A DNA stretch of 64,000 bases from Candidatus Binatia bacterium (GTDB lineage: Bacteria > Desulfobacterota_B > Binatia > UBA9968 > JAJDTQ01), in the NCBI GenBank assembly GCA_022827045.1, contig JAJDTQ010000168.1:1-64000 (forward strand), read 5' to 3'. Below, piece by piece: positions 34,119 to 43,028 of this stretch. The notes beneath the pieces were generated by a model that was not told the DNA's origin, searched no databases, and was given only the letters and a program-made list of their open reading frames with translations. The stretch's first letter is position 1. The number at the start of each line of letters is the position of its first letter. Made by a program: the position numbers and the translations under genes.

Positions 34119-34523
34119 CTACCCCGCGTCGAGCGCCAGCCCTCGGGCGTATGAGGCCGGCAGCCGCGTCACCTTGCGGTCGCGGTTGAGGCAGGCGTGC
34201 TTGGTCCACCCTGACGCGAGGGTGACGCGGTCCGTTTCCAGGCCGATCCAGTAGTTGAACCGAAGCGCGACGCGGCTGAGGGATTCCACGGTGGTCTCGA
34301 TCCGCAGCAGGTTGTCGTAGAGCGCCGGCCTGCGATAGCGGCACTGCACTTCGGTGACCGGGAAAAAGATTCCGTCTCGTTCCGCGCGCTCGTAGGGAAC
34401 TCCTGCCTGACGCATGAACTCGGTCCGACCGATCTCGAACCAGCGCAGGTAGTTGGCGTAGTAGGCCACCCCCATCTGGTCCGTGTCGCCGTAGATGACA
34501 CGATAGGTGGTTACGTTCCTCAC
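34119..34523 (-). CDS. YbgC/FadM-type acyl-CoA thioesterase
   Basis: 134 residues. Hot-dog fold with YGDTDQMGVAYYANYLRWFE, where the Asp of DTDQMGV is the catalytic residue of the 4-hydroxybenzoyl-CoA thioesterase family. Members hydrolyse acyl-CoA or acyl-ACP thioesters, and YbgC is tied to the cell envelope. It faces the receiver-LpxC gene, with 11 bp between the stops, and lies just downstream of the HtrA-like gene on the same strand. Confidence 0.88.
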   Translation of the reverse strand: MRNVTTYRVIYGDTDQMGVAYYANYLRWFEIGRTEFMRQAGVPYERAERDGIFFPVTEVQCRYRRPALYDNLLRIETTVESLSRVALRFNYWIGLETDRVTLASGWTKHACLNRDRKVTRLPASYARGLALDAG

Positions 34524-34533
34524 GGGCTGCCGT

Positions 34534-35457
34534 TCAGTCGTCGGCTTTCCCGCCCAGCGGGTTGGTCTGATTGAAGTCCCAGCGGTCGCGGCTGGCCACC
34601 TGGACGTCCAGGGACCCGTCGCCCCGGATGATGTGGAAGGTGATGAGGTCCCCGGCGCGCTTCTTCCACAGCTCGCGGTAGAGTTGGGGCCGCGTCTGCA
34701 CCTCCTGGCCTTCCACCCTAAGGATGATGTCGCCCTGCTTCAGGCCGGACTTTTCCGCCGGTCCCGACGGCGTCACCCCGGTGACCAGCACGTGGCCGCC
34801 AAGGGCCTGGGGATAAAAACCGAGCCAGGGGCGGGGCGGCCGGCTGCGCACCCGTCCGAACTGCTTCAACTCGTCCGCGTCCCGAAGGTAGTACTCCACC
34901 GGGATGGCCATCGTGAACTTGCCGATGTCGTTGAGGTTGAGGGAAACCACTCCCATGAGGCGCCCACGGGAGTCCGCCAGCGTGCCGCCCCCGAAGCCCG
35001 GATTGAAGGCGCTCACGCGAATGGACCGTTCAAGCAGGTATTCCCACTGTCCGTCGTAACCCTCGAGGGAGGTGACCATGCCGTCGCTGACCCGCCGGGA
35101 TTGCTGTCCGCTGCTGGCGACCATGAACGCGGGCTGGCCGATGGTGATGGATTCCGCCGGCCGCAGGAAGGGCAGGTCGGCGGCGTCGATGTTGACCAGG
35201 GCAAGACCGCTGTCGAAGTCCTGCGCGGTGAGCCGGCCCGGGTACTGCTTGCCGTCGGACAGCGTCACCGTGATGGCTTCGGCGCCGTTGACGACATAGT
35301 TGACGGTGAGGATGGTGCCGGTGGAATCGACGAGCGTGCCCGAGCCCATGCGCTCGGTCCCCAGGTTCCGGGCGGACGGATGATCCGACGGCACCCGGGT
35401 GCTGAGGTCTACGGTGGCCAACAGAACGGCGTGCAGCAACCCCAGCCGCGCGTTCAC
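34534..35457 (-). CDS. HtrA-like PDZ protein with degenerate protease site
   Basis: 307 residues from GTG 35457 (after GGAGGCGGGGC; TTG 35472 is the alternative). A short N-terminal hydrophobic segment is followed by a trypsin-like domain and a C-terminal PDZ domain (PSGPAEKSGLKQGDIILRVE). The usual TNxHVV motif reads TVNYVVNG, losing the His. The usual GNSGGPL reads GFGGGTL, losing the Ser. The Asp region DFDSGLALVNI remains. It is therefore a pseudo-protease, perhaps an envelope scaffold or stress sensor. Cellular location is inferred from the family. Confidence 0.8.
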   Translation of the reverse strand: MNARLGLLHAVLLATVDLSTRVPSDHPSARNLGTERMGSGTLVDSTGTILTVNYVVNGAEAITVTLSDGKQYPGRLTAQDFDSGLALVNIDAADLPFLRPAESITIGQPAFMVASSGQQSRRVSDGMVTSLEGYDGQWEYLLERSIRVSAFNPGFGGGTLADSRGRLMGVVSLNLNDIGKFTMAIPVEYYLRDADELKQFGRVRSRPPRPWLGFYPQALGGHVLVTGVTPSGPAEKSGLKQGDIILRVEGQEVQTRPQLYRELWKKRAGDLITFHIIRGDGSLDVQVASRDRWDFNQTNPLGGKADD

Positions 35458-35484
35458 GCCCCGCCTCCACAACCACGATGATCA

Positions 35485-35532
35485 ATTAAACCCACGTGAT
35501 CCATTAAACCCACGTGATCCATTAAACTCACG
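35485..35532. repeat. Tandem 18-bp repeat, 2.7 copies
   Basis: ATTAAACCCACGTGATCC occurs at 35485-35502 and 35503-35520, with a third partial, slightly changed copy at 35521-35532 (ATTAAACTCACG). The first two copies carry the palindrome CACGTG. It sits between two divergent genes, upstream of the yceD-rpmF promoter, and could be a regulatory array or simple slippage. Confidence 0.8.
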
Positions 35533-35598
35533 GCCTCATGCGTTAACAGAAACGGTCCGGGTTCACAAGGTACGGACCGCCTGGCCGGGGATCCCGCA

Positions 35599-35628
35599 TT
35601 GACAAGGGCGGCGTTTGCCCGCTATGAA
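35599..35628 (+). promoter_or_regulatory. Promoter of the yceD-rpmF-plsX-fab operon
   Basis: TTGACA (35599-35604), an 18-bp spacer, and TATGAA (35623-35628). Expected transcription start is about 35635, just upstream of the GTG at 35647. This argues that the longer open frame starting with TTG 35599 is not the true start of the next gene, since that codon is part of the -35 box. Confidence 0.6.
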
Positions 35629-35646
35629 AACGTGACTGGAGCCGTC

Positions 35647-36162
35647 GTGCGAATTCCCCTCAACCGGATTGACGCCGTACCCCGGGAAAGCCGGTTCTCC
35701 GAGACACCCGAGATCGATGCGGCGGCTGTCTCGTCGGTACGCTTTCCGTCACCGGTCCACGTCAACGTGACCTACTACCGGTCGGGCCGGGAGGTTTTCT
35801 TCCACGGCGGCCTGAAGGGGGAGGTGGAAGGCGACTGCAGCCGTTGCCTGGAGAGCTTCCCGTTCGTCATCGAAAAATCCTTCGACTTCGTGTTGACCCC
35901 GGACCCCCTTCCGACTAATAAAAACATGGAACTCACGGCGGACGAAATGGGTTTGAGTTTCTACTCCGGGGAGGATATAGACCTTTCGCCCTACGTCCGC
36001 GAACAGACCCTGCTCGCCCTGCCCCTCCGGCCGCTGTGCAGCGAGAGCTGCCGTGGCCTGTGCCCCGGTTGCGGTGCCGAGTTGAACCGGATTTCCTGCG
36101 GGTGCACGTCGCCGGGGGACCCCCGCATGGCCATATTCCGTAACCTCCGACTGGACCGGTAG
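35647..36162 (+). CDS. yceD: YceD/DUF177 family protein (rRNA-processing/rpmF-linked)
   Basis: 171 residues from GTG 35647 (GGAG at 35638-35641, N-terminus MRIPLNRIDAVPRES). Conserved CSRCLE near residue 80 and a C-terminal zinc-ribbon-like set CSESCRGLCPGCGAELN plus CGC. The protein is almost always encoded before rpmF and is needed for 23S rRNA accumulation in some bacteria and in plant plastids. The first gene of the ribosome/lipid operon. Confidence 0.9.
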   Translation: MRIPLNRIDAVPRESRFSETPEIDAAAVSSVRFPSPVHVNVTYYRSGREVFFHGGLKGEVEGDCSRCLESFPFVIEKSFDFVLTPDPLPTNKNMELTADEMGLSFYSGEDIDLSPYVREQTLLALPLRPLCSESCRGLCPGCGAELNRISCGCTSPGDPRMAIFRNLRLDR

Positions 36163-36211
36163 AGCCGGCGAGTCGGCAGCGACCAACACACAGTCAGGAC
36201 GGAACCAAGAG

Positions 36212-36394
36212 ATGCCCGTACCCAAGAGAAGAACCTCCAACAGCAAGAGAAACAAGCGCCGAGCCCACGACGCCATCATCGCACCTCAATGGATCACGTG
36301 CCCGCGCTGCGGTGAAGCGACCTTGAGGCACAGAGTCTGTGCCAGTTGCGGCTACTACAGGGCCCGGTCCGTGACACCCGGCGAGGAAACCTAG
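36212..36394 (+). CDS. rpmF: 50S ribosomal protein L32
   Basis: 60 residues. N-terminus MPVPKRRTSNSKRNKRRAHD and the zinc-finger-like pairs CPRCGE and CASCGYYRAR are diagnostic. It sits 49 bp after yceD and just upstream of plsX, the classical order that links ribosome and lipid synthesis. Confidence 0.97.
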   Translation: MPVPKRRTSNSKRNKRRAHDAIIAPQWITCPRCGEATLRHRVCASCGYYRARSVTPGEET

Positions 36395-36414
36395 CGGCCT
36401 TCCCCTGGTCCGTG

Positions 36415-37410
36415 ATGCGGCGGATTATCGTTGACGCGATGGGCGGTGACCACGGCCCGGGCGTTGTCGTAACGGGTGCCCTGCAAGCCGCCAAGGAATA
36501 CGGGGTGGCCATCACCCTGGTGAGCGAGTCGGACGCGGTCGACTCCGAGTTGTCCCGTCACTCGTACGATTCGGCGACCGTAAGCGTCGTCACCGCCGCC
36601 TCTTCCATCGACATGCACGACTCGCCCAGCCGTGCCCTGAAGCAGAAGGACTCGTCCATGAGGGTCGCCTTCGACCGGCTCAAGGCCGGCGAGGGGGACG
36701 CGCTGGTGAGCGCCGGGAACTCCGGCGCCATGATGGCCATCGGCATGTTCGTGCTCGGGCGCCTGCCCGGGGTGGACCGGCCGGCGATCCTCACGGTGAC
36801 CCCCTCGGTGTCCGGGGGGACGGTCCTTCTGGACGGCGGCGCCAACACGGAATGCAAGGCCCGCCAACTCGTCCAGTTCGCTCACATGGGCGCCATCTAC
36901 GCGGACAAGATCCTGGGCATTGCGAACCCCCGCGTGGGCGTCCTGAGCAACGGGGAGGAAGACGGCAAGGGCAACGAGCTCACGCGCGAGGCGATCCATG
37001 AGCTGCGCTCCACGGACTTGAACTTCATGGGTCACGTGGAAGGGCGCGACATCACCAACGGACGGGTGAACGTGGTGGTGTGTGACGGTTTCACCGGCAA
37101 CGTGGCGCTGAAGACCATGGAAGGACTCGGGCAGTTCGTTTCCTCGGTGCTGAAGGGCGCCTTCCGGAACAGCCTCCTCAGCCGCCTGGGCTACCTGTTG
37201 TGTCGGGGGGCCATCGGACGCGCCTACGACCGTCTGGACTATGCACACTACGGCGGAGCGCCCTTGATCGGCTTGAACGGAGTCGCCATCGTCGCCCACG
37301 GAGGCTCCTCGGCGAAGGCCATCAAGAACGCCGTCCGGGTCGCGGCCGAAGCCGTCTCGCAGGACATCAACGGATACATCGTGAACGCGTTGGGAATCAG
37401 CGACGAATGA
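36415..37410 (+). CDS. plsX: Phosphate acyltransferase PlsX
   Basis: 331 residues from ATG 36415 (GTG 36412 possible). N-terminus MRRIIVDAMGGDHGPGVVVT, then SAGNSGAMMAIGMFVLGRLP, LDGGANTECKARQL, NGEEDGKGNELTRE, CDGFTGNVALKTMEG and GVAIVAHGGSSAKAIKNAVR. PlsX converts acyl-ACP to acyl-phosphate for PlsY, the first step of phospholipid synthesis. Its stop overlaps fabD (ATGA). Confidence 0.97.
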   Translation: MRRIIVDAMGGDHGPGVVVTGALQAAKEYGVAITLVSESDAVDSELSRHSYDSATVSVVTAASSIDMHDSPSRALKQKDSSMRVAFDRLKAGEGDALVSAGNSGAMMAIGMFVLGRLPGVDRPAILTVTPSVSGGTVLLDGGANTECKARQLVQFAHMGAIYADKILGIANPRVGVLSNGEEDGKGNELTREAIHELRSTDLNFMGHVEGRDITNGRVNVVVCDGFTGNVALKTMEGLGQFVSSVLKGAFRNSLLSRLGYLLCRGAIGRAYDRLDYAHYGGAPLIGLNGVAIVAHGGSSAKAIKNAVRVAAEAVSQDINGYIVNALGISDE

Positions 37411-38348
37411 CGGACGGCAACCGAATCGCATTCGTTTTCCCCGGGCAGGGCTCGCAGTACGTGGGCATGGGGCAGGCCCTGTGCGACCGTTTCCCGGAGG
37501 CGGGAGCCGTCTTCGACGAAGCGGAGGAGGCATTGGGACTCGGCCTCCGCCGGCTGTGCTTCGCCGGCCCGGACGCCGAGCTGAACCGGACCGAACATAC
37601 CCAGCCGGCGATCCTGACGGTGTCGGTGGCGGCTCTACGGGTGCTGGAGGCCCGGGCGGGAATCGAGCCCTCCTGGGTGGCGGGACACAGCCTCGGTGAG
37701 TACAGCGCCTTGGTGTGCGCGGGGGCGCTCGGGCTGGCGGACGCGGTCCGGGTGGTGCGGCAGCGTGGCCGGCTGATGCAGCAGGCGGTGCCGGAGGGAG
37801 AAGGAGGCATGGCCGCGGTTCTCGGTCTCGAGGAGGCGGCGGTCCGCGATCTCTGCGAGGATGCGGCGCAGGGTGAGGTGGTGGCTCCGGCCAACCTGAA
37901 CGGCGGTGGCCAGGTAGTGGTTTCGGGCGCCCGGGAAGCGGTCCGGCGGGTGGTGCAGTTGGCCCGGGACCGGGGCGCGAGGAAGGTGGTGGAGCTGGCG
38001 GTGAGCGCTCCTTTTCACTGCGCGTTGATGACGCCGGCGGCGGAGGGTTTGCGGCAGGTGCTCGAGGACGTCGAGGTGAGGCCCTTGCGTATGGGAGTCG
38101 TTACCAACGTGGAGGCGGCCTTGAACTCCGATCCCGGACGCGTCAAGGCTCTTCTGGCGGAGCAGGTGATGGCGCCGGTGCGGTGGGAGGAAACCGTCAC
38201 GGCCCTGGCCGGACTTGGCTGCGAACGGGTCATCGAGCTGGGCCCCGGAAGGGTCCTGTCCGGCCTCGTCAGGCGCATCGACCGGACCATGGGCACATCC
38301 AATCTCGAAAAGCCCGAGGACCTGGAGAAGCTCGGGGCGGAGGCCTGA
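37407..38348 (+). CDS. fabD: Malonyl-CoA:ACP transacylase FabD
   Basis: 313 residues from ATG 37407, overlapping plsX by four bases. FPGQGSQYVGMGQAL opens the protein, and the nucleophile Ser is in GHSLGEYSALVCAG. The catalytic His lies in SAPFHCALMTPA. The enzyme loads malonate onto ACP. The fabH gene that often stands between plsX and fabD is missing here. Confidence 0.97.
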   Translation: MTDGNRIAFVFPGQGSQYVGMGQALCDRFPEAGAVFDEAEEALGLGLRRLCFAGPDAELNRTEHTQPAILTVSVAALRVLEARAGIEPSWVAGHSLGEYSALVCAGALGLADAVRVVRQRGRLMQQAVPEGEGGMAAVLGLEEAAVRDLCEDAAQGEVVAPANLNGGGQVVVSGAREAVRRVVQLARDRGARKVVELAVSAPFHCALMTPAAEGLRQVLEDVEVRPLRMGVVTNVEAALNSDPGRVKALLAEQVMAPVRWEETVTALAGLGCERVIELGPGRVLSGLVRRIDRTMGTSNLEKPEDLEKLGAEA

Positions 38349-38350
38349 CC

Positions 38351-39103
38351 ATGGATGGGGGAGCGCTGGCGGACAGGGTCGCACTGGTCACCGGCGGCAG
38401 CCGGGGCATCGGACGGGAGATCGTCCTGCGCCTGGCGGGTATGGGAGCCAGCGTGATGATCAACTACCGGGAGAGCGCGGAGGCCGCGCGGGAGGTACTG
38501 GAGCAGGTGCTGGCCGGAAACGGCAGCGCCGAGCTGCTGCCGTTCGACGTCGCAAGCCAGGAACAGGTCGAGGATGCCTTCAAGAAGGTCGTTGACCAGC
38601 ATGAGAAAATTGATATTTTAGTAAACAATGCGGGGATCACCATCGACGGCTTGCTGATGCGCCAACCGGCCCCCGACTGGGACAGGATTATCGACGTCAA
38701 CCTCCGGGGTATTTTCCACTGCACCAAGGCGGCCAGCAGGAGGATGGTCCGGCAACGATACGGCCGGATCGTCAACCTGACCTCGGTGACCGGACAAATG
38801 GGCAACGCCGGGCAGGCCGTGTACGCCGCCACCAAGGCGGGCATCGTGGGATTCACCAAGTCCATGGCCCGGGAGCTGGCGCCGCGCGGCATCACCGTCA
38901 ATGCCGTGGCCCCCGGTTTCATCGAAACGGAAATGACCGCCGCGCTGGACGAGGACACCCGGAGCAAGTATCTTGACGCGATTCCCTTGGGCCGGTTCGG
39001 GAGCGGCGACGACGTAGCCCGGACGGTGGCGTTTCTGGTGGGTCCCGGAGCCGGATATATCACCGGACAGACCATCGCCGTCAACGGCGGCCTGTACATG
39101 TGA
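38351..39103 (+). CDS. fabG: 3-oxoacyl-ACP reductase FabG
   Basis: 250 residues from ATG 38351, two bases after the fabD stop. Short-chain dehydrogenase: NADPH loop TGGSRGIGREI, NNAGIT, and the catalytic Ser in LTSVTGQMGNAGQAVYAATK (Ser, Tyr-x-x-x-Lys). The family C-terminus reads APGFIETEMTAAL and GQTIAVNGGLYM. Reduces beta-ketoacyl-ACP in fatty-acid elongation. Confidence 0.96.
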   Translation: MDGGALADRVALVTGGSRGIGREIVLRLAGMGASVMINYRESAEAAREVLEQVLAGNGSAELLPFDVASQEQVEDAFKKVVDQHEKIDILVNNAGITIDGLLMRQPAPDWDRIIDVNLRGIFHCTKAASRRMVRQRYGRIVNLTSVTGQMGNAGQAVYAATKAGIVGFTKSMARELAPRGITVNAVAPGFIETEMTAALDEDTRSKYLDAIPLGRFGSGDDVARTVAFLVGPGAGYITGQTIAVNGGLYM

Positions 39104-39144
39104 GGTAACGCAGCACTGGCGAGAGACGAGACAGGAGGTACAGT

Positions 39145-39381
39145 ATGGCAACGGACGTCGAGGCTAGGGTCAAGGCGATCATATGCGAGCAACTGGGAGT
39201 GAGCGACGCTGAAGTCAGTCCCGAAGCTTCGTTCATCGAGGACCTGGGCGCCGATTCCCTGGACATCGTCGAGTTGGTCATGGCGCTGGAGGAGGAGTAC
39301 GAGATGGAGATCTCCGACGAAGACGCCGAAAAGATCAAGACGGTGCAGGACGTGATCGACTACATCGAAAGCCACCGATGA
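39145..39381 (+). CDS. acpP: Acyl carrier protein
   Basis: 78 residues; ATG 39145 follows AGGAGGTACAGT. The phosphopantetheine serine is in [19 protein letters not shown]. It is acidic and four-helix, as usual. Normally followed by fabF, but here its stop overlaps glyA by four bases. Confidence 0.97.
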   Translation: MATDVEARVKAIICEQLGVSDAEVSPEASFIEDLGADSLDIVELVMALEEEYEMEISDEDAEKIKTVQDVIDYIESHR

Positions 39382-40637
39382 TCAACGACAGCCTGGAGCA
39401 AGTCGACCCGGAGGTCTTCGAGGCGATTTGCAACGAGGGCGAACGGCAGGAATCCACCCTGGAGCTGATCGCCTCCGAGAACATCGTGAGTGTGGCCGTT
39501 CTGGAAGCCCAGGGCTCGCTCATGACCAACAAGTACGCCGAGGGCTATCCCGGCAGGCGCTACTACGGCGGTTGCGAGCACGTGGACGTGGTGGAGCGCC
39601 TCGCAGTAGAGCGAGCCCGGGACCTCTTCGGCGCGGAGCACGTGAACGTCCAGCCGCACTCGGGTACCCAAGCCAACATGGCGGTCTACTTTGCGGTCCT
39701 GAACCCCGGCGACACCTACCTCGGAATGGATCTCTCGCACGGTGGCCACCTGTCCATGGGAAGCCCGGTGAACTTCTCCGGCCGGCTGTACAACGTGGTG
39801 CCCTACGGGGTGTCAGAGGAAACCGAGACCATCGACTACGATGCCCTGGCCGAGCTGGCGCGGGAACAGCGCCCGCGGCTCATCGTGGCGGGAGCGAGCG
39901 CCTATCCGCGGACGATAGACTACGAAAGGTTCCGCGCCATTGCCGACGACGTGGAAGCGTTGCTGATGGTGGACATCGCGCACATCGCCGGCCTGGTCGC
40001 CGCCGGCTGCCACCCGAGCCCGGTCCCCCATGCGGATTTCGTGACGACGACCACGCACAAGACCCTGCGCGGCGCCCGCGGCGGGATGATCCTCTGCAAG
40101 GAAGAGCACGCCAAGACCCTCAACAGCCGCGTCTTCCCGGGCATGCAGGGCGGTCCCCTGATGCACGTCATCGCCGCCAAGGCGGTGGCCCTGAAGGAAG
40201 CGGCCACCCCGGAGTTCGCGAGCTACCAGCGGCAGATCGTCGCCAACGCCAAGGCCTTGGCCGGGGCTTTGGCGGACCAGGGGTTTCGTCTGGTGTCGGG
40301 CGGTACCGACAATCACCTCATGCTCATGGACCTGCGCGACTCGGAGCTCACCGGAAAGCTGGCGCAGGAGACGCTGGAACGCGCCGGGATCACCGCGAAC
40401 CGCAACACCGTGCCCTTCGAGACCCGTTCCCCGTTCGTGACCAGCGGCGTGCGCGTCGGCACCCCGGCCGTCACCACCCGCGGCATGAAGGAGCCGGAGA
40501 TGCGCGTGATCGCGGGACTGATCCGGCGCGCCCTCGCCCTGGTCGGAGACGAGGACGGGCTCGACGCCATCGCCGCCGAGGTGCGGGAGTTGTGCGAGCG
40601 CTTTCCCGTCTACCGAAGGAACACGACGGCGGCGTGA
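39378..40637 (+). CDS. glyA: Serine hydroxymethyltransferase
   Basis: 419 residues from ATG 39378 inside the acpP stop. Typical features are [20 protein letters not shown], the Y(P)[12 protein letters not shown] segment, [14 protein letters not shown], and the PLP lysine in [29 protein letters not shown] lies near the C-terminus. Interconverts serine and glycine and supplies one-carbon units. Placement directly after acpP suggests that it shares the operon. Confidence 0.97.
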   Translation: MINDSLEQVDPEVFEAICNEGERQESTLELIASENIVSVAVLEAQGSLMTNKYAEGYPGRRYYGGCEHVDVVERLAVERARDLFGAEHVNVQPHSGTQANMAVYFAVLNPGDTYLGMDLSHGGHLSMGSPVNFSGRLYNVVPYGVSEETETIDYDALAELAREQRPRLIVAGASAYPRTIDYERFRAIADDVEALLMVDIAHIAGLVAAGCHPSPVPHADFVTTTTHKTLRGARGGMILCKEEHAKTLNSRVFPGMQGGPLMHVIAAKAVALKEAATPEFASYQRQIVANAKALAGALADQGFRLVSGGTDNHLMLMDLRDSELTGKLAQETLERAGITANRNTVPFETRSPFVTSGVRVGTPAVTTRGMKEPEMRVIAGLIRRALALVGDEDGLDAIAAEVRELCERFPVYRRNTTAA

Positions 40638-40676
40638 CCGCCCGGACCGCCGTGGCGCTGAACGGTCAGGCATCCC

Positions 40677-41231
40677 ATGAAATGCCCCTTCTGCCGTCAG
40701 TCCAATAACCACGTCATCGATTCCCGTCTCGGAAAGGACGGCGAGATGATCAGGCGCCGCCGGGAGTGCATCGCCTGCTCGCGCCGCTTCACCACCTACG
40801 AGCGCGTGGAGGAAGCCATGCCCATGGTGGTGAAAAAGGACGGGCGCCGCGAGACTTTCGACCGGCTCAAGATCATCAACGGCCTGAAGCGCGCCTGCCA
40901 GAAACGCCCCGTCAGCATGGATGCCATCGAGGCCATGGCCGACCGCATCGAGCGCGGCGTCCAGGAGCGGGGCGAGAAGGAGGTGCCGGGCTCCATCATC
41001 GGCGAGGCCGCCATGCGCGAGCTGCATGACGCCGATGCGGTGGCCTACGTCCGCTTCGCCTCGGTGTACCGTTCCTTCAAGGACCTCAACGAGTTCATGG
41101 CCGAGCTGGAGGACCTCCTTAACCAGCGGACGAACCGCGCCGCGTCCAAGTCGCCGCGCAAGGCGCGCCGGAAGTCCGCGCGCACGGACGGTCCCGCGAC
41201 GCCTGCTCCTTCCGGAAGCGGATCGGGATGA
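40677..41231 (+). CDS. nrdR: Transcriptional repressor NrdR
   Basis: 184 residues, longer than the usual 150 or so because of a basic, Ser/Pro-rich tail after [12 protein letters not shown]. The zinc ribbon is CPFC...CIAC with [20 protein letters not shown], and the ATP-cone follows with [20 protein letters not shown]. NrdR represses ribonucleotide reductase genes according to dATP/ATP. Commonly next to rib genes. Confidence 0.95.
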   Translation: MKCPFCRQSNNHVIDSRLGKDGEMIRRRRECIACSRRFTTYERVEEAMPMVVKKDGRRETFDRLKIINGLKRACQKRPVSMDAIEAMADRIERGVQERGEKEVPGSIIGEAAMRELHDADAVAYVRFASVYRSFKDLNEFMAELEDLLNQRTNRAASKSPRKARRKSARTDGPATPAPSGSGSG

Positions 41232-41277
41232 GAGGGGTTGCAGGCGATTCACGGCCGTGGGCGTTTCCCGCACAGGC

Positions 41278-42375
41278 ATGGACGTTTCCGAGCAGAACGA
41301 TCAGCGCTACATGGGCGCGGCCCTGAAGCTGGCGCGCCGGGCGGCGGGCAGGACCAGTCCGAATCCCATGGTGGGCGCGGTCGTGGTGCGGCAGGACCGC
41401 GTCGTGGGGCGCGGCCATCACGCCCGCGCCGGCGCGGAACACGCCGAGGTGGTGGCGCTTCGCGAAGCCGGCCCGGCGGCCCGGGACGCAACCCTCTACG
41501 TCAACCTGGAGCCGTGCAGCCACTTCGGCCGCACGGCCCCATGCGTCCGCGCTGTTATCGAGGCGGGTATCCGGCGGGTGGTGGCGGGTATGATCGACCC
41601 CAACCCGGCTGTGGCGGGCGGCGGCGTGCAGGCGCTGAGGGACGCGGGCATTCGCGTGGATGTGCCGGTGCGGGAGGATGAGTGCCAGCGGCTCAACGAG
41701 GCCTTCGTCAAGCACGTCACTCGCGGACTGCCCTTCGTCACCCTCAAGCTGGCAGCCTCCCTGGACGGCCGCATCGCCACCGCCACCGGGGACTCCCGCT
41801 GGGTAACCGGTCCGGCGGCGCGCCGCTACGTGCACCGGCTGCGCAACGAGCTGGATGCCGTCCTGGTGGGCTCGGGTACCGTTCTCGCCGATGACCCGCA
41901 GCTCACCTGCCGCTTGCCGGGAGGGCGCGACCCGCTGCGCGTCGTACTGGACGGCCGCCTGCGCACGCCCTTGACCGCCAGGCTGGTGACCCAGCCGCAC
42001 CCCGAGAAGACGGTGCTGGTCACCCGGAACGACGCGCCGGCGGACCGCCGGAAGCGTCTGGAGGATCTGGGGGTGCAGGTATGGCGCTTCCCGGCGGACC
42101 GCGGCCGCGTTTCGTTCCGGCGCGTGCTCCGCAAGCTCGCCCGCGCCGGCGTGCTCAGCGTCCTGGTCGAAGGCGGCGCCGTGACCGCGGCTCGCGCCGT
42201 TTCGGAAAAAGCAGTGGACAAGGTCCTGTGTTTCTACGCCCCCAGGTTCATCGGCGCCGAGGGCCTGCCCATGGTGGGCGGCCTCGGCATCGAGCGCATG
42301 CGCCAGACCCCGTACCTGAGCGGACCGGCGGTCCGGCGCGTCGGCGAGGATATCCTGGTATCGGCGTATCTGTGA
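41278..42375 (+). CDS. ribD: Bifunctional diaminohydroxyphosphoribosylaminopyrimidine deaminase/reductase RibD
   Basis: 365 residues from ATG 41278; the open frame upstream to 40921 is inside nrdR. The deaminase has SPNPMVGAVVV, HAEVVALREAG and LEPCSHFGRTAPCV with the zinc His/Cys set. The reductase domain from about 150 has LKLAASLDGRIATATGDSRW and VVLDGRLRTP. Catalyses steps 2 and 3 of riboflavin synthesis. Followed by ribE after 7 bp. Confidence 0.95.
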   Translation: MDVSEQNDQRYMGAALKLARRAAGRTSPNPMVGAVVVRQDRVVGRGHHARAGAEHAEVVALREAGPAARDATLYVNLEPCSHFGRTAPCVRAVIEAGIRRVVAGMIDPNPAVAGGGVQALRDAGIRVDVPVREDECQRLNEAFVKHVTRGLPFVTLKLAASLDGRIATATGDSRWVTGPAARRYVHRLRNELDAVLVGSGTVLADDPQLTCRLPGGRDPLRVVLDGRLRTPLTARLVTQPHPEKTVLVTRNDAPADRRKRLEDLGVQVWRFPADRGRVSFRRVLRKLARAGVLSVLVEGGAVTAARAVSEKAVDKVLCFYAPRFIGAEGLPMVGGLGIERMRQTPYLSGPAVRRVGEDILVSAYL

Positions 42376-42382
42376 GGGAAGC

Positions 42383-43003
42383 ATGTTTACCGGACTCATC
42401 GAGGATGTGGGCCGGGTGCGCCGCTGGCGCGCCGAGCCTGAGGGCGGGGCGCTCACCTTCGAGACCGCGCTGCCCGGGAGGGAGATCTCGCTGGGGGACA
42501 GCATCGCGGTGAACGGTTGCTGCCTGACGGTGGTCAAGAAGTCCGGCCGGCGGCTTTCGGTGGATGTTTCTCCCGAGACGTTGAAGCGCACGAACCTGGC
42601 GGACCTGCGCGAGGGCGACCGCATCAACCTGGAGCGGCCGCTTCAGGTCAACGACCGGCTCGGCGGACACATGGTCACGGGACACGTCGATGCGGTGGGA
42701 CAGATCACCGGCGTGGAGCCGAGCGGCGACTTTACCTCCTTCCGCTTCCGCGCGCCCGCGGCCGTCGGCCGCCTGTTGGTGCCCAAGGGCTCCGTTGCCG
42801 TGGACGGCATCAGCCTGACCGTGAACGAGTGCACATCACGTTCTTTTTCGGTGGCGATCATACCCTTTACGCTGGCGCACACGAATTTGCAGAGCCGTAG
42901 TGTTGGTGATAGAGTCAACCTCGAAGCTGACATCATCGGGAAGTATGTCCTGCAATTCGTGAAGGCCTATCGCACTCCGTCGCGCGCGCCGGGCAACCGG
43001 TGA
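42383..43003 (+). CDS. ribE: Riboflavin synthase alpha chain
   Basis: 206 residues. Two lumazine-binding repeats: MFTGLIEDVGRVRRW with SIAVNGCCLTVV, and GHMVTGHVDAVGQITGV with SVAVDGISLTVNE. The first repeat bears the N-terminal Phe and conserved Cys of the active site. Trimer converting two lumazines into riboflavin. Also called ribC in some species. Confidence 0.95.
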   Translation: MFTGLIEDVGRVRRWRAEPEGGALTFETALPGREISLGDSIAVNGCCLTVVKKSGRRLSVDVSPETLKRTNLADLREGDRINLERPLQVNDRLGGHMVTGHVDAVGQITGVEPSGDFTSFRFRAPAAVGRLLVPKGSVAVDGISLTVNECTSRSFSVAIIPFTLAHTNLQSRSVGDRVNLEADIIGKYVLQFVKAYRTPSRAPGNR

Positions 43004-43028
43004 TGTGAACGGCGGCCTGAAAACCTCC

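Noticed and set aside
35485..35532. CRISPR array
   Set aside because: Repeats are directly adjacent without spacers and too few. No cas genes are present.
35599..35646. TTG 35599 as start of yceD
   Set aside because: This codon is the first half of a TTGACA -35 box with a -10 box 18 bp on. GTG 35647 has a ribosome-binding site and the right N-terminus.
41232..41277. FMN riboswitch ahead of the rib genes
   Set aside because: The gap between nrdR and ribD is 46 bp and lacks RFN-element core sequences; the genes appear to be transcribed through from upstream.
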